In this document: in pieces, positions 13,487 to 21,036 of the stretch
Layout: each line of letters begins with the position of its first letter
Numbering within the stretch: position 1 is the first letter of the stretch
Source: CAYSYM01 sp964435115
GTDB lineage: Bacteria > Chloroflexota > UBA6077 > CF-72
Assembly (NCBI GenBank): GCA_964435115.1
Contig: CAYSYM010000058.1
Location: forward strand, 1-22,493
DNA length: 22,493 nt
Direction of reading: 5' to 3'
Program-made: the position numbers and the translations under genes
Notes under the pieces: model-generated
Databases searched by the model: none
Told to the model about the DNA's origin: nothing
Seen by the model: the letters and a program-made list of their open reading frames with translations, nothing else

Positions 13487-14899
13487 GTGGCCGAGCGCAC
13501 CGTCGTCTCAGCGCGCTGGGTGTGGGCGGAGCATGGTGGGGAGCCCACCATCCTCGAGAACCACGCAGTCCTACTCGAAGGCGATCGGATCGCCGACGTG
13601 GGGCCGAGGAATCAGATAGACACCCCGGCGGTCAACCAGATCGACGTGCCAGACGGGCTGCTCCTGCCAGGCTTGATCAACGCGCACACGCACGCTGGCT
13701 CGTCCCCGCCGCTGCGCGGCATCCCGGAGGACCTGCCGAGCGTCGGCGCGGGCGGCTCGGCGCTCTTCCAGGTCACCAGCCCGGTGACGGATCTCCTGTA
13801 CGGCGAAGAGTTCGCCGCGGAGCTGGGCGTCTTCGCCGCCTGGGACCTGCTCCAGATGGTCCGCTCCGGGGTCACCACGGTGGTGAACGAGACGGTGGCG
13901 GAGTTCGAGCAGTACGTCGACGCCGCCCTCCGCACGGGCGTGCGCACGTATGTCAGTCCCATGTTCCCGGCCGGCAATCGGGAACGCGGCTTCCTCAAGG
14001 ATGGGGCTATCGTGTACGCGGCAGCCCCAGGGCTCCGCGGGGACCTGGAGCGAAGCCTCGCCTATCACGCGCAGTTCGACGGCGCTGGAGAGGGGCGTGT
14101 CCGCGTCAAGCTGTCGCCGCACGCGCCGGAGACGGTGGATCCCGAGACGCTGCTGGCCGTGCGCCAGGCCGCGGACCGCCTCGGCTGCCCGATCACGATC
14201 CACGCCGCCCAGAGTCGCAATGAGGTCGAGCAAGTGCGGCAGCGCTACGGCCGGTCGTCCATCGCACACCTGGCTACCCTCGGGCTCCTCAGACCGGGCG
14301 TGCTCGTCACCCACGCCACCTATCCAGACGAGGGCGACTTCGCGCTCCTGCGCGAGTCCGGCGCGACCGTCGTGCATTGCCCCACTCGCAAGGCCCGCGA
14401 GGCGGCCTTGTCTCCTTACGTCCCCTATCTGGAGGCTGGGGTGCGGACGGCCCTTGGCACCGACGCCTACAACGTGGACCTGTTGGAGGACATGAAGATG
14501 GCAGCCACCCTCGGGAAGGTTGCCGCCGGGTCCGTGTCGCGTCCGACAGCGCGCGACGTCGTGCTCAGCGCAACGCGCCACGCGGCCGACGGGCTTCGCC
14601 GATCAGATCTTGGGCGGATCGCGCCGGGCGCCACGGCCGACCTGACGATCGTCCGCCTGGACAGGCCGCACCACGCACCGGTTATCGACCCGCTCCGCAG
14701 CCTGGTCTATTACTCGTATGGGCCTGACGTGGACACGGTGCTGGTAGGCGGGCGTCTCGTCGTGCGCCACGGTCGCTCCTCAACCGTCGACGAGGAGGCC
14801 CTCCGCCAGCAGGTGGAGGATGCCGCCCGGCGCCTCTGGGCGGCCGCGCGGGAACGCGGCGCCCTGCAGGCCTTGAATCTCGGCGTCGATCGTGTTTGA
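13487..14899 (+). CDS. TRZ/ATZ-type amidohydrolase (aminohydrolase/deaminase-like)
   Basis: A 470-residue metal-dependent hydrolase of the amidohydrolase superfamily, closest in pattern to the TRZ/ATZ and methylthioadenosine/SAH deaminase group. Metal-ligand motifs are all in place: LLPGLINAHTHAG (His-x-His, about residues 64-66), a KLSPHAPETV segment, TIHAAQS, VLVTHATY and LGTDAYN with the barrel Asp. The C-terminal beta-sandwich ends with ADLTIVRLD, then VDTVLVGGRLVVRHG. Members remove amino, chloro or amide groups from N-heterocycles. GTG 13487 abuts the livF stop directly, which ties the hydrolase to the imported substrate. The last bases form the -35 element of the next gene's promoter. 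Confidence 0.88.
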   Translation: MAERTVVSARWVWAEHGGEPTILENHAVLLEGDRIADVGPRNQIDTPAVNQIDVPDGLLLPGLINAHTHAGSSPPLRGIPEDLPSVGAGGSALFQVTSPVTDLLYGEEFAAELGVFAAWDLLQMVRSGVTTVVNETVAEFEQYVDAALRTGVRTYVSPMFPAGNRERGFLKDGAIVYAAAPGLRGDLERSLAYHAQFDGAGEGRVRVKLSPHAPETVDPETLLAVRQAADRLGCPITIHAAQSRNEVEQVRQRYGRSSIAHLATLGLLRPGVLVTHATYPDEGDFALLRESGATVVHCPTRKAREAALSPYVPYLEAGVRTALGTDAYNVDLLEDMKMAATLGKVAAGSVSRPTARDVVLSATRHAADGLRRSDLGRIAPGATADLTIVRLDRPHHAPVIDPLRSLVYYSYGPDVDTVLVGGRLVVRHGRSSTVDEEALRQQVEDAARRLWAAARERGALQALNLGVDRV

Positions 14900-14924
14900 C
14901 GCCTCTCCGGCACCTCCCTATACT
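14896..14924 (+). promoter_or_regulatory. Sigma70-type promoter of the solute-binding protein gene
   Basis: TTGACG (14896-14901) and TATACT (14919-14924) are separated by exactly 17 bases, five of six consensus matches in each box. The -35 element overlaps the TGA stop of the upstream hydrolase. The predicted start is near 14931, which leaves a leader of about 178 bases before the solute-binding protein ATG. This is the best promoter match in the window. Confidence 0.75.
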
Positions 14925-14930
14925 GGCTGC

Positions 14931-15108
14931 GGCTGAGGAACGCGGGTCCGATCATCGGAACGCTGGAAGCAGCACCCCGTTCGGAAGCACGTGCAGCGCC
15001 GCTCGGCAGGTGGGGGTGAGCCGTCCCGGTCGAGCGGCATCGCGCCGTGGAGGGAGGCGCCTGGTCTCATCAGACGGGCTGTCGGACTGGCGGCCAGAGG
15101 AGCTTTTG
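14931..15108 (+). other. Leader of the solute-binding protein mRNA, with ribosome binding site
   Basis: An unusually long, GC-rich leader. Candidate stems: TCCG/CGGA (14947-14959), CGCTG with CAGCG (14961-14965 and 14994-14998), GCGCC with GGCGC (15042-15046 and 15056-15060) whose loop holds a GTGGAGGGA purine stretch, and GTCT with AGAC (15064-15075). The true Shine-Dalgarno is GAGGAG (15097-15102), six bases from the ATG at 15109. No known riboswitch family was recognised. Confidence 0.4.
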
Positions 15109-16488
15109 ATGGACTCGACGAGCGTGAGCCGACGGACGTTCCTGCGTCACGTGGCGCTCCTGAGCGGCGGCGCAGCGGTACTGGGACTGGCCGCGTGCAC
15201 GACGCCGGGCGCGCAGACCCCCGCGCAGCCCACCGCTGCCGCGGCGAAACCCGCCGCCACTTCGGCTCCTGCTCCCGCGGCGGCCGCGGCGGCCGCGTCG
15301 CCCGCGACCGTGGCCTCTCCAGTCGCGGCGGGCGCGCCAAGCGAGATTCTGGTGGGCCAGACCTGGCCCATGTCGGGCAGCCTTGCCCCCGACGGGGCGC
15401 GGATCCGCGACGCCGTGGTCTACGCGGTCGACGAGGTCAACAGCCAGGGCGGCATCAAGTCCCTAGGCGGTGCCAAGATCAAGCTCCTGGACGGCGACAG
15501 CCAGGGCAAGCCCGAGGTCGCCGTCTCGGAGACCGAGCGCCTGATTCGTGGCGGCGCTGTGGCGATCATCGGCGCCTACACGAGCGCCATGACGCTGGCG
15601 ACCACGCAGGCCGCCGAGAAGGCACAGATCCCGCACCTGGTGCCGCTGGGCATCACTGACGAGATCACCGAACGCGGCTTCAAGTACACGTTCCGGCTCG
15701 TCAACAACAGCACGCAGGCGGCCCAGCGGATGAGCGACTTCATCAAGGCGGTCATCGGTACGTCCTCGGCCAAGCCGTCGACCTACGCCGTGATCCACGA
15801 GAACACGGCCTTTGGCTCCAGCGCCGCGCCGAAGGAGGTCGAGGCACTCAACGCGATGGGCCTGAAGCAGGTTGAGCTGATCCCGTACAACCCGGCCACC
15901 ACGGACCTCAGCACGGAAGTTGCCAGGTTGAAGGCTGCCAAGCCCGACCTGATCGTGACAAACGGCTACTTCAACGATGGGCTGCTCCTGGCGCGCACGA
16001 TGAAGGAGCAGCAGTTGGACGTGATGGCGACCGTCGGCGTCACCCACGGCGCCTTCGGCACGCCCGATTTCATCAAGCAGCTCGGCAAGGACGCCGACTA
16101 CTTCTTCAACGCGGGCAGCGGTCTGGACCCCAAGGACCCGCGCACTGATCAGCTCCAGAAGGGCTTCCAGTCCAGGTTCAATCATGGCGTCGACCAGTTG
16201 GGCATCCAGAGCTACCAGATGACGCTGGTTCTGGCGGACGCGCTGGATCGCGCCGCCAGCGCGGACCGCGACAAGTTGCGGTCCGCGCTGGCGACGACCG
16301 ACATGAAGAACGTGGTCTCGCCGCTGGTGCCGAACAAGGAGGTGAAGTTCGACGAGAAGGGTCAGGCCGTCAACGTGAACCTGATCCTCTTCCAGACACA
16401 GAACCAGAAGAACGTGAACGTGCAGCCGGAGCAGTACGCCGACGGCAAACCCATCTTCCCCATCCCGGCCTGGTCGCAGCGCGCCTGA
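15109..16488 (+). CDS. ABC transporter substrate-binding lipoprotein (Liv/amide type, periplasmic-binding fold)
   Basis: A 459-residue exported binding protein, the extracytoplasmic receptor for the LivHMGF importer. A Tat-type motif SRRTFLR (residues 7-13), a hydrophobic stretch and lipobox LAAC (Cys30) direct it to membrane anchoring. Residues 31-80 are a flexible Ala/Pro/Thr linker, coded by highly repetitive gcg/gcc DNA. The type I periplasmic-binding core starts at EILVGQTWPMSGSLAPDGAR and continues with GGIKSLGGAKIKLLDGDSQG, AIIGAYTSAMTLATTQAAE, YAVIHENTAFGSSAAPKEVE and PDLIVTNGYFNDGLLLARTM, all typical of LivJ/AmiC-like proteins (PF13458 type). The binding residues cannot be read to a named ligand. 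It has its own promoter, as expected for a protein needed in excess over the permeases. Confidence 0.92.
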   Translation: MDSTSVSRRTFLRHVALLSGGAAVLGLAACTTPGAQTPAQPTAAAAKPAATSAPAPAAAAAAASPATVASPVAAGAPSEILVGQTWPMSGSLAPDGARIRDAVVYAVDEVNSQGGIKSLGGAKIKLLDGDSQGKPEVAVSETERLIRGGAVAIIGAYTSAMTLATTQAAEKAQIPHLVPLGITDEITERGFKYTFRLVNNSTQAAQRMSDFIKAVIGTSSAKPSTYAVIHENTAFGSSAAPKEVEALNAMGLKQVELIPYNPATTDLSTEVARLKAAKPDLIVTNGYFNDGLLLARTMKEQQLDVMATVGVTHGAFGTPDFIKQLGKDADYFFNAGSGLDPKDPRTDQLQKGFQSRFNHGVDQLGIQSYQMTLVLADALDRAASADRDKLRSALATTDMKNVVSPLVPNKEVKFDEKGQAVNVNLILFQTQNQKNVNVQPEQYADGKPIFPIPAWSQRA

Positions 16489-16514
16489 TCAGGCGCCCGG
16501 ATCCATTTCGGCAC

Positions 16515-16540
16515 ACGGGGCCGCCAACTGGCGGCCCCGT
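16515..16540. terminator. Bidirectional hairpin between convergent genes
   Basis: ACGGGGCCGCC (16515-16525) pairs perfectly with GGCGGCCCCGT (16530-16540) across the loop AACT: an 11-bp, strongly GC stem 26 bases after the solute-binding protein stop and 28 bases before the stop of the minus-strand isochorismatase gene. There is no T-run on either side, so termination may rely on the hairpin alone or on Rho. Its position fits a shared terminator. Confidence 0.7.
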
Positions 16541-16568
16541 TCAAGGTCTCGAGCGGGGAGCAGGGCTA

Positions 16569-17201
16569 TCACCCGACAGGTGCTGCCCGGTTCCGCAGGG
16601 CGGCCTCCGCGATGGCCCGATCGATGACGAACCCGAACCCGAAGGCGATGGCCCGCAGGGCGTGCTCGTGGCGGTCGGGGTCAAACTCGGCCACCGCGTC
16701 CCGGGCCACGTAGACCCGGTAGTCGCGCTGGGACGCGTCACGGACCGTGGATTCCACGCACATGTTCGTGGTGACGCCGCAGACGACCAGCGTTCGCACG
16801 CCGAGACGCTGCAGGATCCCCTCCAGATCGGTGCCAAGGAACGCGCTGAAACGGTTCTTGTCGACCACGACGTCGTCCGGGCCCGGTCGCAGCTCGTCCA
16901 CGATCTCGCTGTCCCACTCTCCGGCCAGCAGCGCACGGCCGACCTTCAGGTGAGGCCGGAGCTCCCGCACCAGGATGCCACCATCCGCGTGGTCCGATGC
17001 GTACACGAAACGAGTGAAGATGACCGGCACGCCGCCCTCTCGCGCAGCCGCTACGAGCCCGGCCACCGGTTGGATGGCCGCCCGGCATCGCTCGACCGGT
17101 GAGCCCATGCGCGCCAGCGAACCCTCCGGGTGGCAGAACCCATTCTGCATGTCGATGACGAGCAGCGCTGGCCGATCGAGGCGGACGACGGGCTCGCTCA
17201 T
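16569..17201 (-). CDS. Isochorismatase-family (cysteine hydrolase) protein
   Basis: A 210-residue cysteine hydrolase. The catalytic triad is readable: Asp17 in LLVIDMQNGF, Lys115 in VVVDKNRFSAF and Cys148 in CGVTTNMCVEST, with the cis-peptide VTT beside it. Members cleave isochorismate, nicotinamide, N-carbamoylsarcosine or ureidoacrylate. The presence of nitrile/amide hydrolases nearby favours an amidase role (N-carbamoyl or ureido compounds), but this is inference. The ATG overlaps the nitrilase stop as ATGA, so the two are co-translated. The gene end faces the shared hairpin. Confidence 0.9.
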   Translation of the reverse strand: MSEPVVRLDRPALLVIDMQNGFCHPEGSLARMGSPVERCRAAIQPVAGLVAAAREGGVPVIFTRFVYASDHADGGILVRELRPHLKVGRALLAGEWDSEIVDELRPGPDDVVVDKNRFSAFLGTDLEGILQRLGVRTLVVCGVTTNMCVESTVRDASQRDYRVYVARDAVAEFDPDRHEHALRAIAFGFGFVIDRAIAEAALRNRAAPVG

Positions 17202-18208
17202 CCCGCGGCTTCTCCTGACGAGCCGGGCGACGAGCGCGTGGCAGCCCGGTCCACGAAGGTCGCCGGCTGGTAGGCCGTGCGGTCGAGGACGAGCGAGAGG
17301 ACTTCGGGCCGGCTGGAGTGGCCGGCTGTGTCGAGCAGATACTTGGCCGCGATCACGTCCCGCAGGCTCACCTCGGCACAGACGAGCCCTTCCTCCTGGT
17401 CGCGGCGCTCTCCGAGGAGCGCCGTGGTGGGGTGGATAATCGCGCTCCAGGCCGGGCCAGGCCGCATGAGCTCCGTCCTGCCCAGGTATGGCTCGAGGGT
17501 CTCGAAGACGTCTTCGGTAATCGGGTTCATCGCCACGACCACGAAGCACCCGCCCGTCAGCGCGTGCGTCTTGGCCATGGCTTCCACCTGCCCCTGGTAC
17601 ACGGCTTCCAGCCGGCGCAGCGTGCCAAGCCCGGGCCAGGACGAAGCGTGCAGGTGCTCGCCCTGCACGATCAGCGCCTGCCTCGCCAGATTCAGCGTGT
17701 GCTCCCAGCACATCAACCCGCCGAGGTTGCCCAGCGGCGTCTCCCAGACACGCAGGCCACTCCCGTCGCCGTAGCCCCACACGGTTCGCTCGGCCGCCGT
17801 GGGCACCAGCTTGCGCCGCCAACCCAGCACCCGGCCGTCCTCGCCGAGAAACAACTGCGTGTTGAAGAGCGTGCCGCCGGCACGCTCCGTCAGCCCCATC
17901 ACGACGACCGCGCCGGCCCGCGCGGCCGCCTCGCGCAGCGGCTCTACGAGCGCCGGCGTGCCGCACAGGTCCACCGCGTGTTCCCAGAGGCGCACGAAGA
18001 GCGGCTGGTGCAGCGCCGTCCCGGACAGGTTGACCCAGTAGGGAAAACCGGGCAGGAAGGCTTCGGGGAACACGACGAAACGGGCGCCTTCCCGCCCGGC
18101 GGCCTCGATGAGACCGACCGCTTTGTCGAGCGTCCGGGCGCGGTCGAGGTACACCGGTGAGGCGTGGACTGCCGCGACCCGGAACGGCTCGAACGAGAGC
18201 TCGCTCAC
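17198..18208 (-). CDS. Nitrilase-family carbon-nitrogen hydrolase
   Basis: A 336-residue nitrilase superfamily enzyme with the full Glu-Lys-Cys triad: Glu49 in VFPEAFLPGFPYW, Lys133 in RRKLVPT and Cys167 in LMCWEH, plus Glu140 of the second-glutamate position. The PGFPYW and LMCWEH contexts, and the HASSWPG segment that follows, match true nitrilases (branch 1, EC 3.5.5.1), which convert nitriles to carboxylic acids and ammonia, better than amidases. Aliphatic and aromatic preference cannot be told. GTG start (18206-18208) behind GGAAGGACAGGTGGA. It forms a unit with the isochorismatase gene and diverges from the acetoacetate decarboxylase-like gene. Confidence 0.9.
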   Translation of the reverse strand: MSELSFEPFRVAAVHASPVYLDRARTLDKAVGLIEAAGREGARFVVFPEAFLPGFPYWVNLSGTALHQPLFVRLWEHAVDLCGTPALVEPLREAAARAGAVVVMGLTERAGGTLFNTQLFLGEDGRVLGWRRKLVPTAAERTVWGYGDGSGLRVWETPLGNLGGLMCWEHTLNLARQALIVQGEHLHASSWPGLGTLRRLEAVYQGQVEAMAKTHALTGGCFVVVAMNPITEDVFETLEPYLGRTELMRPGPAWSAIIHPTTALLGERRDQEEGLVCAEVSLRDVIAAKYLLDTAGHSSRPEVLSLVLDRTAYQPATFVDRAATRSSPGSSGEAAG

Positions 18209-18312
18209 TCCACCTGTCCTTCCGTCCCCAATGATGCCGTCCTGCCGCTTCCACGCCGCCCCCGCGAACGTCTACCGTAGAGGCGATCGACAGCCCAGGG
18301 GGACGTTCTGCC
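18209..18312. promoter_or_regulatory. Divergent intergenic region between nitrilase and decarboxylase-like genes
   Basis: A 104-base gap that must hold the promoters of both divergent genes. The plus side has a good Shine-Dalgarno AGGGGGA (18297-18303) nine bases from the ATG. A TACCGTAGAGG stretch around 18273 is a weak -10 candidate, with no convincing -35. No clear operator palindrome was seen. Confidence 0.4.
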
Positions 18313-19080
18313 ATGCCGATGCCGAGCCACAGCCCGCTGTACCCGCCGCTGCCGCACCAGTATCGCGGTGTGCGCTGGCTGACCATCGTCTGCGAGGTCG
18401 ACGAGGCGCGGGTTGCGCCACTGCTCCCGGCGCCGCTCGAAGGAGCAGGTGCGCCCAACGGCCGGCTGCGCGTTGAGGTCTTCGCCGGCCACTACAAAGA
18501 GACCCCGTACGGTGAATACACCGAGGCGGGCGTCATCGTGCCGAGCCGGTATCACGACGTGCTGGGCCAGAGCTTCCTGTTCCTGTACCTGGACAACGTC
18601 GGCGCCATCTGTGCCGGTCGCGAGCTGATCGGCTTTCCCAAGAAAGATGGCGACGTGACGTTCAGCCGCGCCGGCGACCGTGTGCGCGGGACGGTCGTGC
18701 GCGGCGGGCACGAGCTGCTGCGCGTCGAGGCGGACCTGGTGCGGGATGCCGAACGCGCACCGCAGGTCGAGCGCCTGCCGCTCGGGCCCCGCCTGCAGGT
18801 GCGGGAGATTCCACGCGCCGATGGGCCGGGCTTCGACCTGCGCCAGGTCTTCCGCAAGGACATGGACCTGGACATGCTCCGGGTGCACGAGCGGTTGACC
18901 GGCCACGGCCGCGCGGTGCTGAGCGATGGACCGGACGACCCGATTGGTCAACTGGCCCCGCTCGACGTGCTCGGGGCCGTCTATGTCGCGCTCGACTTCG
19001 GCCTGGCCTCCTCGCAGGTCCTGCATACGGAGGTCGCGCCGAGCGTTCGCGAGGCGGCCCGCGGCCGAGTTGCCGCCTGA
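18313..19080 (+). CDS. Acetoacetate decarboxylase-like protein
   Basis: A 255-residue member of the acetoacetate decarboxylase (ADC) superfamily. The ADC core is present: YRGVRWLTIVCEVDEARVAP, LRVEVFAGHY, SFLFLYLDNVGAICAGRELIGFPKKDGD. Lys110-Lys111 in the PKK motif correspond to the Schiff-base Lys and its pKa-tuning neighbour in C. acetobutylicum ADC. This superfamily also contains aldolase-dehydratases and enzymes of natural-product pathways, so the reaction may be a Schiff-base-mediated decarboxylation or aldol chemistry on another keto acid. Start: ATG 18313 behind AGGGGGA; ATG 18319 also possible. Followed 39 bases on by a SnoaL-like gene. Confidence 0.85.
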   Translation: MPMPSHSPLYPPLPHQYRGVRWLTIVCEVDEARVAPLLPAPLEGAGAPNGRLRVEVFAGHYKETPYGEYTEAGVIVPSRYHDVLGQSFLFLYLDNVGAICAGRELIGFPKKDGDVTFSRAGDRVRGTVVRGGHELLRVEADLVRDAERAPQVERLPLGPRLQVREIPRADGPGFDLRQVFRKDMDLDMLRVHERLTGHGRAVLSDGPDDPIGQLAPLDVLGAVYVALDFGLASSQVLHTEVAPSVREAARGRVAA

Positions 19081-19119
19081 ACGCTGGTGGTGCGTAGGAT
19101 GTCTGAGGAGCGTGTTCCC

Positions 19120-19539
19120 ATGGCTCTCGCTACCCCGTTGACCCGCGAAGAGATCATCGAACGGATCGACCGCTTCCTGGCACTGATCGCCGAGCGCAGG
19201 ATGGAGGAGGCACGTCGCTACCTGGCGCCCTCCGCGCGCATCGTCTTTCCTCCCGGCAAGACGTTCGCCAGCCTCGACGAGATGGCGGCGGGCATGCAGG
19301 CCCGCTATCGCAGCATCGACAAAGTGCGCGTCCGCTGGGATATCTGGACGCGCGAGGACGGCGCCACGATCGTCTACAACTCGGGCACGCTCTTCGGCGT
19401 GAACCTCCACGGCGTGCCGTTCAGCGGCGTGCGCTACCTGGATCGCTTCGAGCTGCAGGACGGCTTGATCGTGGCCCAGGAAGTCTGGAACGACCTGGCC
19501 GAGAGCGGGGTCCTCGAGCGGCGGGAGGCGGAGGCGTAA
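19120..19539 (+). CDS. SnoaL-like/NTF2-fold protein
   Basis: A 139-residue protein with the NTF2/SnoaL pattern: N-terminal helices REEIIERIDRFLALIAERRM, a middle ARIVFPPGKTFASLDEMAAG, and strands RWDIWTREDGATIVYNSGTL and GVRYLDRFELQDGLIVAQEV ending in DLAESGVL. Its function as an enzyme or small-ligand binder is unknown. It pairs with the decarboxylase-like gene, suggesting it acts on the same keto intermediate. Start: ATG 19120, chosen because GAGGAG (19105-19110) lies nine bases upstream; ATG 19099 and GTG 19087 are also open and have weaker sites. Confidence 0.75.
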   Translation: MALATPLTREEIIERIDRFLALIAERRMEEARRYLAPSARIVFPPGKTFASLDEMAAGMQARYRSIDKVRVRWDIWTREDGATIVYNSGTLFGVNLHGVPFSGVRYLDRFELQDGLIVAQEVWNDLAESGVLERREAEA

Positions 19540-19592
19540 CGCTTTCACACCGAGTTCTGGCGTCCGCTCCATCCGTCAAGGCCCCCTGCGCG

Positions 19593-21017
19593 CTACGCGT
19601 CGGAGCGCCCGGGGACGAACTTCGCGTGGCCCGGCGCGACCACTGTCTCACCGTCCTCGACGACCACCCGCCCGCGGACGAGCGTAGTGGACGGGATGCC
19701 ATACAGCGTCCAGCCCCAGTACAGGCTCCAGTCTTTGACGTGCGTGTGGTAGAAGCGCTTGTCGACCGTCTTGCTGCGGTCCGGGTTCACCACCACGATG
19801 TCCGCGTCGGCGCCTGGAGCCAGCACGCCCTTGCGCGGGTACAGGCCCATCGCGCGGGCCGTGTTCGCGCTGCACACCCGCACCACTTCTTCCATGGTTA
19901 CCAGGCCCGGGCGCACGCCCGCGGTGATCATGACCGGCAGCAAGTGCTCCATCCCGCCCGGCATTCCCGCGTTGCAGCCCCAGATGTTGTGGAACCGCGA
20001 GGCTCCGCCCGGCTGCTTGTCCTCCAGCCCGTAGTCCAGGTGGTCGTCACCCAGGCAGGTCACACCGCCGCTGCGAATGCCGCGCCAGAGCGCCTGACGA
20101 TCGGCCTCGTACTTCAGCGCGGGGTTGATCTTGCCCCAGGCGCCGATCTCGGCTTCGGCCGTGGCCGTGTGCGTCAGGAAACAGGTCTGGGTCTCGCCCC
20201 ACACGGCCTGCCCCTCGCGGCGGGCCGCGGCCACCATGGCCGCGGCTTCCTTGGTTGTCACATGGACGAAGTAAACAGGCGCCCCGAGGTGGCACGCAAT
20301 GTCGATGATCCGTCGGATGCGGATGTTCTCCACCAGGGGTGGACGCGCGAGCGTCCACGCCTCTAGGTCGGCGCGGCCGGACGTGCGCACCTTGGCCGCC
20401 AGGTGCTCGATGATTGGTCCATCCTCGGCATGCACCATCGCCAGCGCCGGCGGACCGCTGGCAGTGATGATCTCCAGCGAGCGGAAGAGCATCTTGTCGT
20501 CGCACGGGAAGATGCCCAGCGACTTCCCGCGCGGGTCGTAGTAGAGGTAGTTGTAGTGCTTGAACGAGGTGACGCCCCGCCGGACAAGCTCCGGAATCTC
20601 GGCCAGGTGGCTCTCGAGGCCGATGACCGGGTGGAAATTGAAGTCGATGTACGACTTCTCTTCGCCCCACTCGATCAGTTGAGGAAGGTGCTCTAGGTAG
20701 CTCTCCACCCCGGTCCAGTGGGAGAGCACCGTCGTCACGCCACCGTGGATGGCGCCCTCGGTCTCGCTCTCGAAATCGCGCCGCCACTTGGCGAAGTCTT
20801 TGGCGCCCAGGCTCGAGCTCAGCCCGAGGTGCGCGTGTGGCTCGATCAGCCCCGGTATGACGTACGCCCCCCGCGCGTCCAGCACACGCGCGGCCTCCGG
20901 CAGGCCTTCGTCGGCCCCGACGTAGACGATCTTCTCCCCTTTCACGGCAACGCCGCCGAATAGGGTTCCAGCGGGTGTCACGACGCGCCCGTTGCGAATG
21001 GCGATGTCTGCCTGCAC
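19593..21017 (-). CDS. Dihydropyrimidinase/hydantoinase-like cyclic amidohydrolase
   Basis: A 474-residue dihydropyrimidinase-like enzyme. Metal-site residues are placed as in the family: His61 and His63 (EPHAHLG), the carboxylatable Lys153 (SFKHYNY), His196 (VHAED), His252 (FVHVTT) and Asp325 (GDDH). The start DIAIRNGRVVTPAG and the end DADIVVVNPD are standard. Family members open hydantoin, dihydropyrimidine, allantoin or other cyclic amides. The segment around HYNYLYYDPRG and ILV-free NIWGCNAGMPG differs from the usual dihydropyrimidinase substrate loop, so a different cyclic substrate is likely. Start GTG 21017 behind AAGGGGG. It is last of a minus-strand unit, 19 bases after the dehydrogenase. 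Confidence 0.87.
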   Translation of the reverse strand: MQADIAIRNGRVVTPAGTLFGGVAVKGEKIVYVGADEGLPEAARVLDARGAYVIPGLIEPHAHLGLSSSLGAKDFAKWRRDFESETEGAIHGGVTTVLSHWTGVESYLEHLPQLIEWGEEKSYIDFNFHPVIGLESHLAEIPELVRRGVTSFKHYNYLYYDPRGKSLGIFPCDDKMLFRSLEIITASGPPALAMVHAEDGPIIEHLAAKVRTSGRADLEAWTLARPPLVENIRIRRIIDIACHLGAPVYFVHVTTKEAAAMVAAARREGQAVWGETQTCFLTHTATAEAEIGAWGKINPALKYEADRQALWRGIRSGGVTCLGDDHLDYGLEDKQPGGASRFHNIWGCNAGMPGGMEHLLPVMITAGVRPGLVTMEEVVRVCSANTARAMGLYPRKGVLAPGADADIVVVNPDRSKTVDKRFYHTHVKDWSLYWGWTLYGIPSTTLVRGRVVVEDGETVVAPGHAKFVPGRSDA

Positions 21018-21036
21018 AGGTACCCCCTTGCGAACG

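Noticed and set aside
14931..15108. Known riboswitch or T-box in the solute-binding protein leader
   Set aside because: No consensus of a riboswitch class or of a T-box could be matched by eye. Only generic stems are seen.
15270..15302. Repetitive gcggcggccgc sequence as a regulatory palindrome
   Set aside because: It is explained by the poly-Ala codons of the lipoprotein linker.
17202..18458. Upstream open frame fused to the isochorismatase gene (629 codons)
   Set aside because: The extra part is the antiparallel or shifted reading of the nitrilase gene. The hydrolase begins at ATG 17201 with the family N-terminus.
18205..19572. Minus-strand open frame of 455 codons opposite the decarboxylase-like and SnoaL-like genes
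   Set aside because: The plus strand has the ADC and SnoaL motifs. The minus translation is compositionally odd and without motif.
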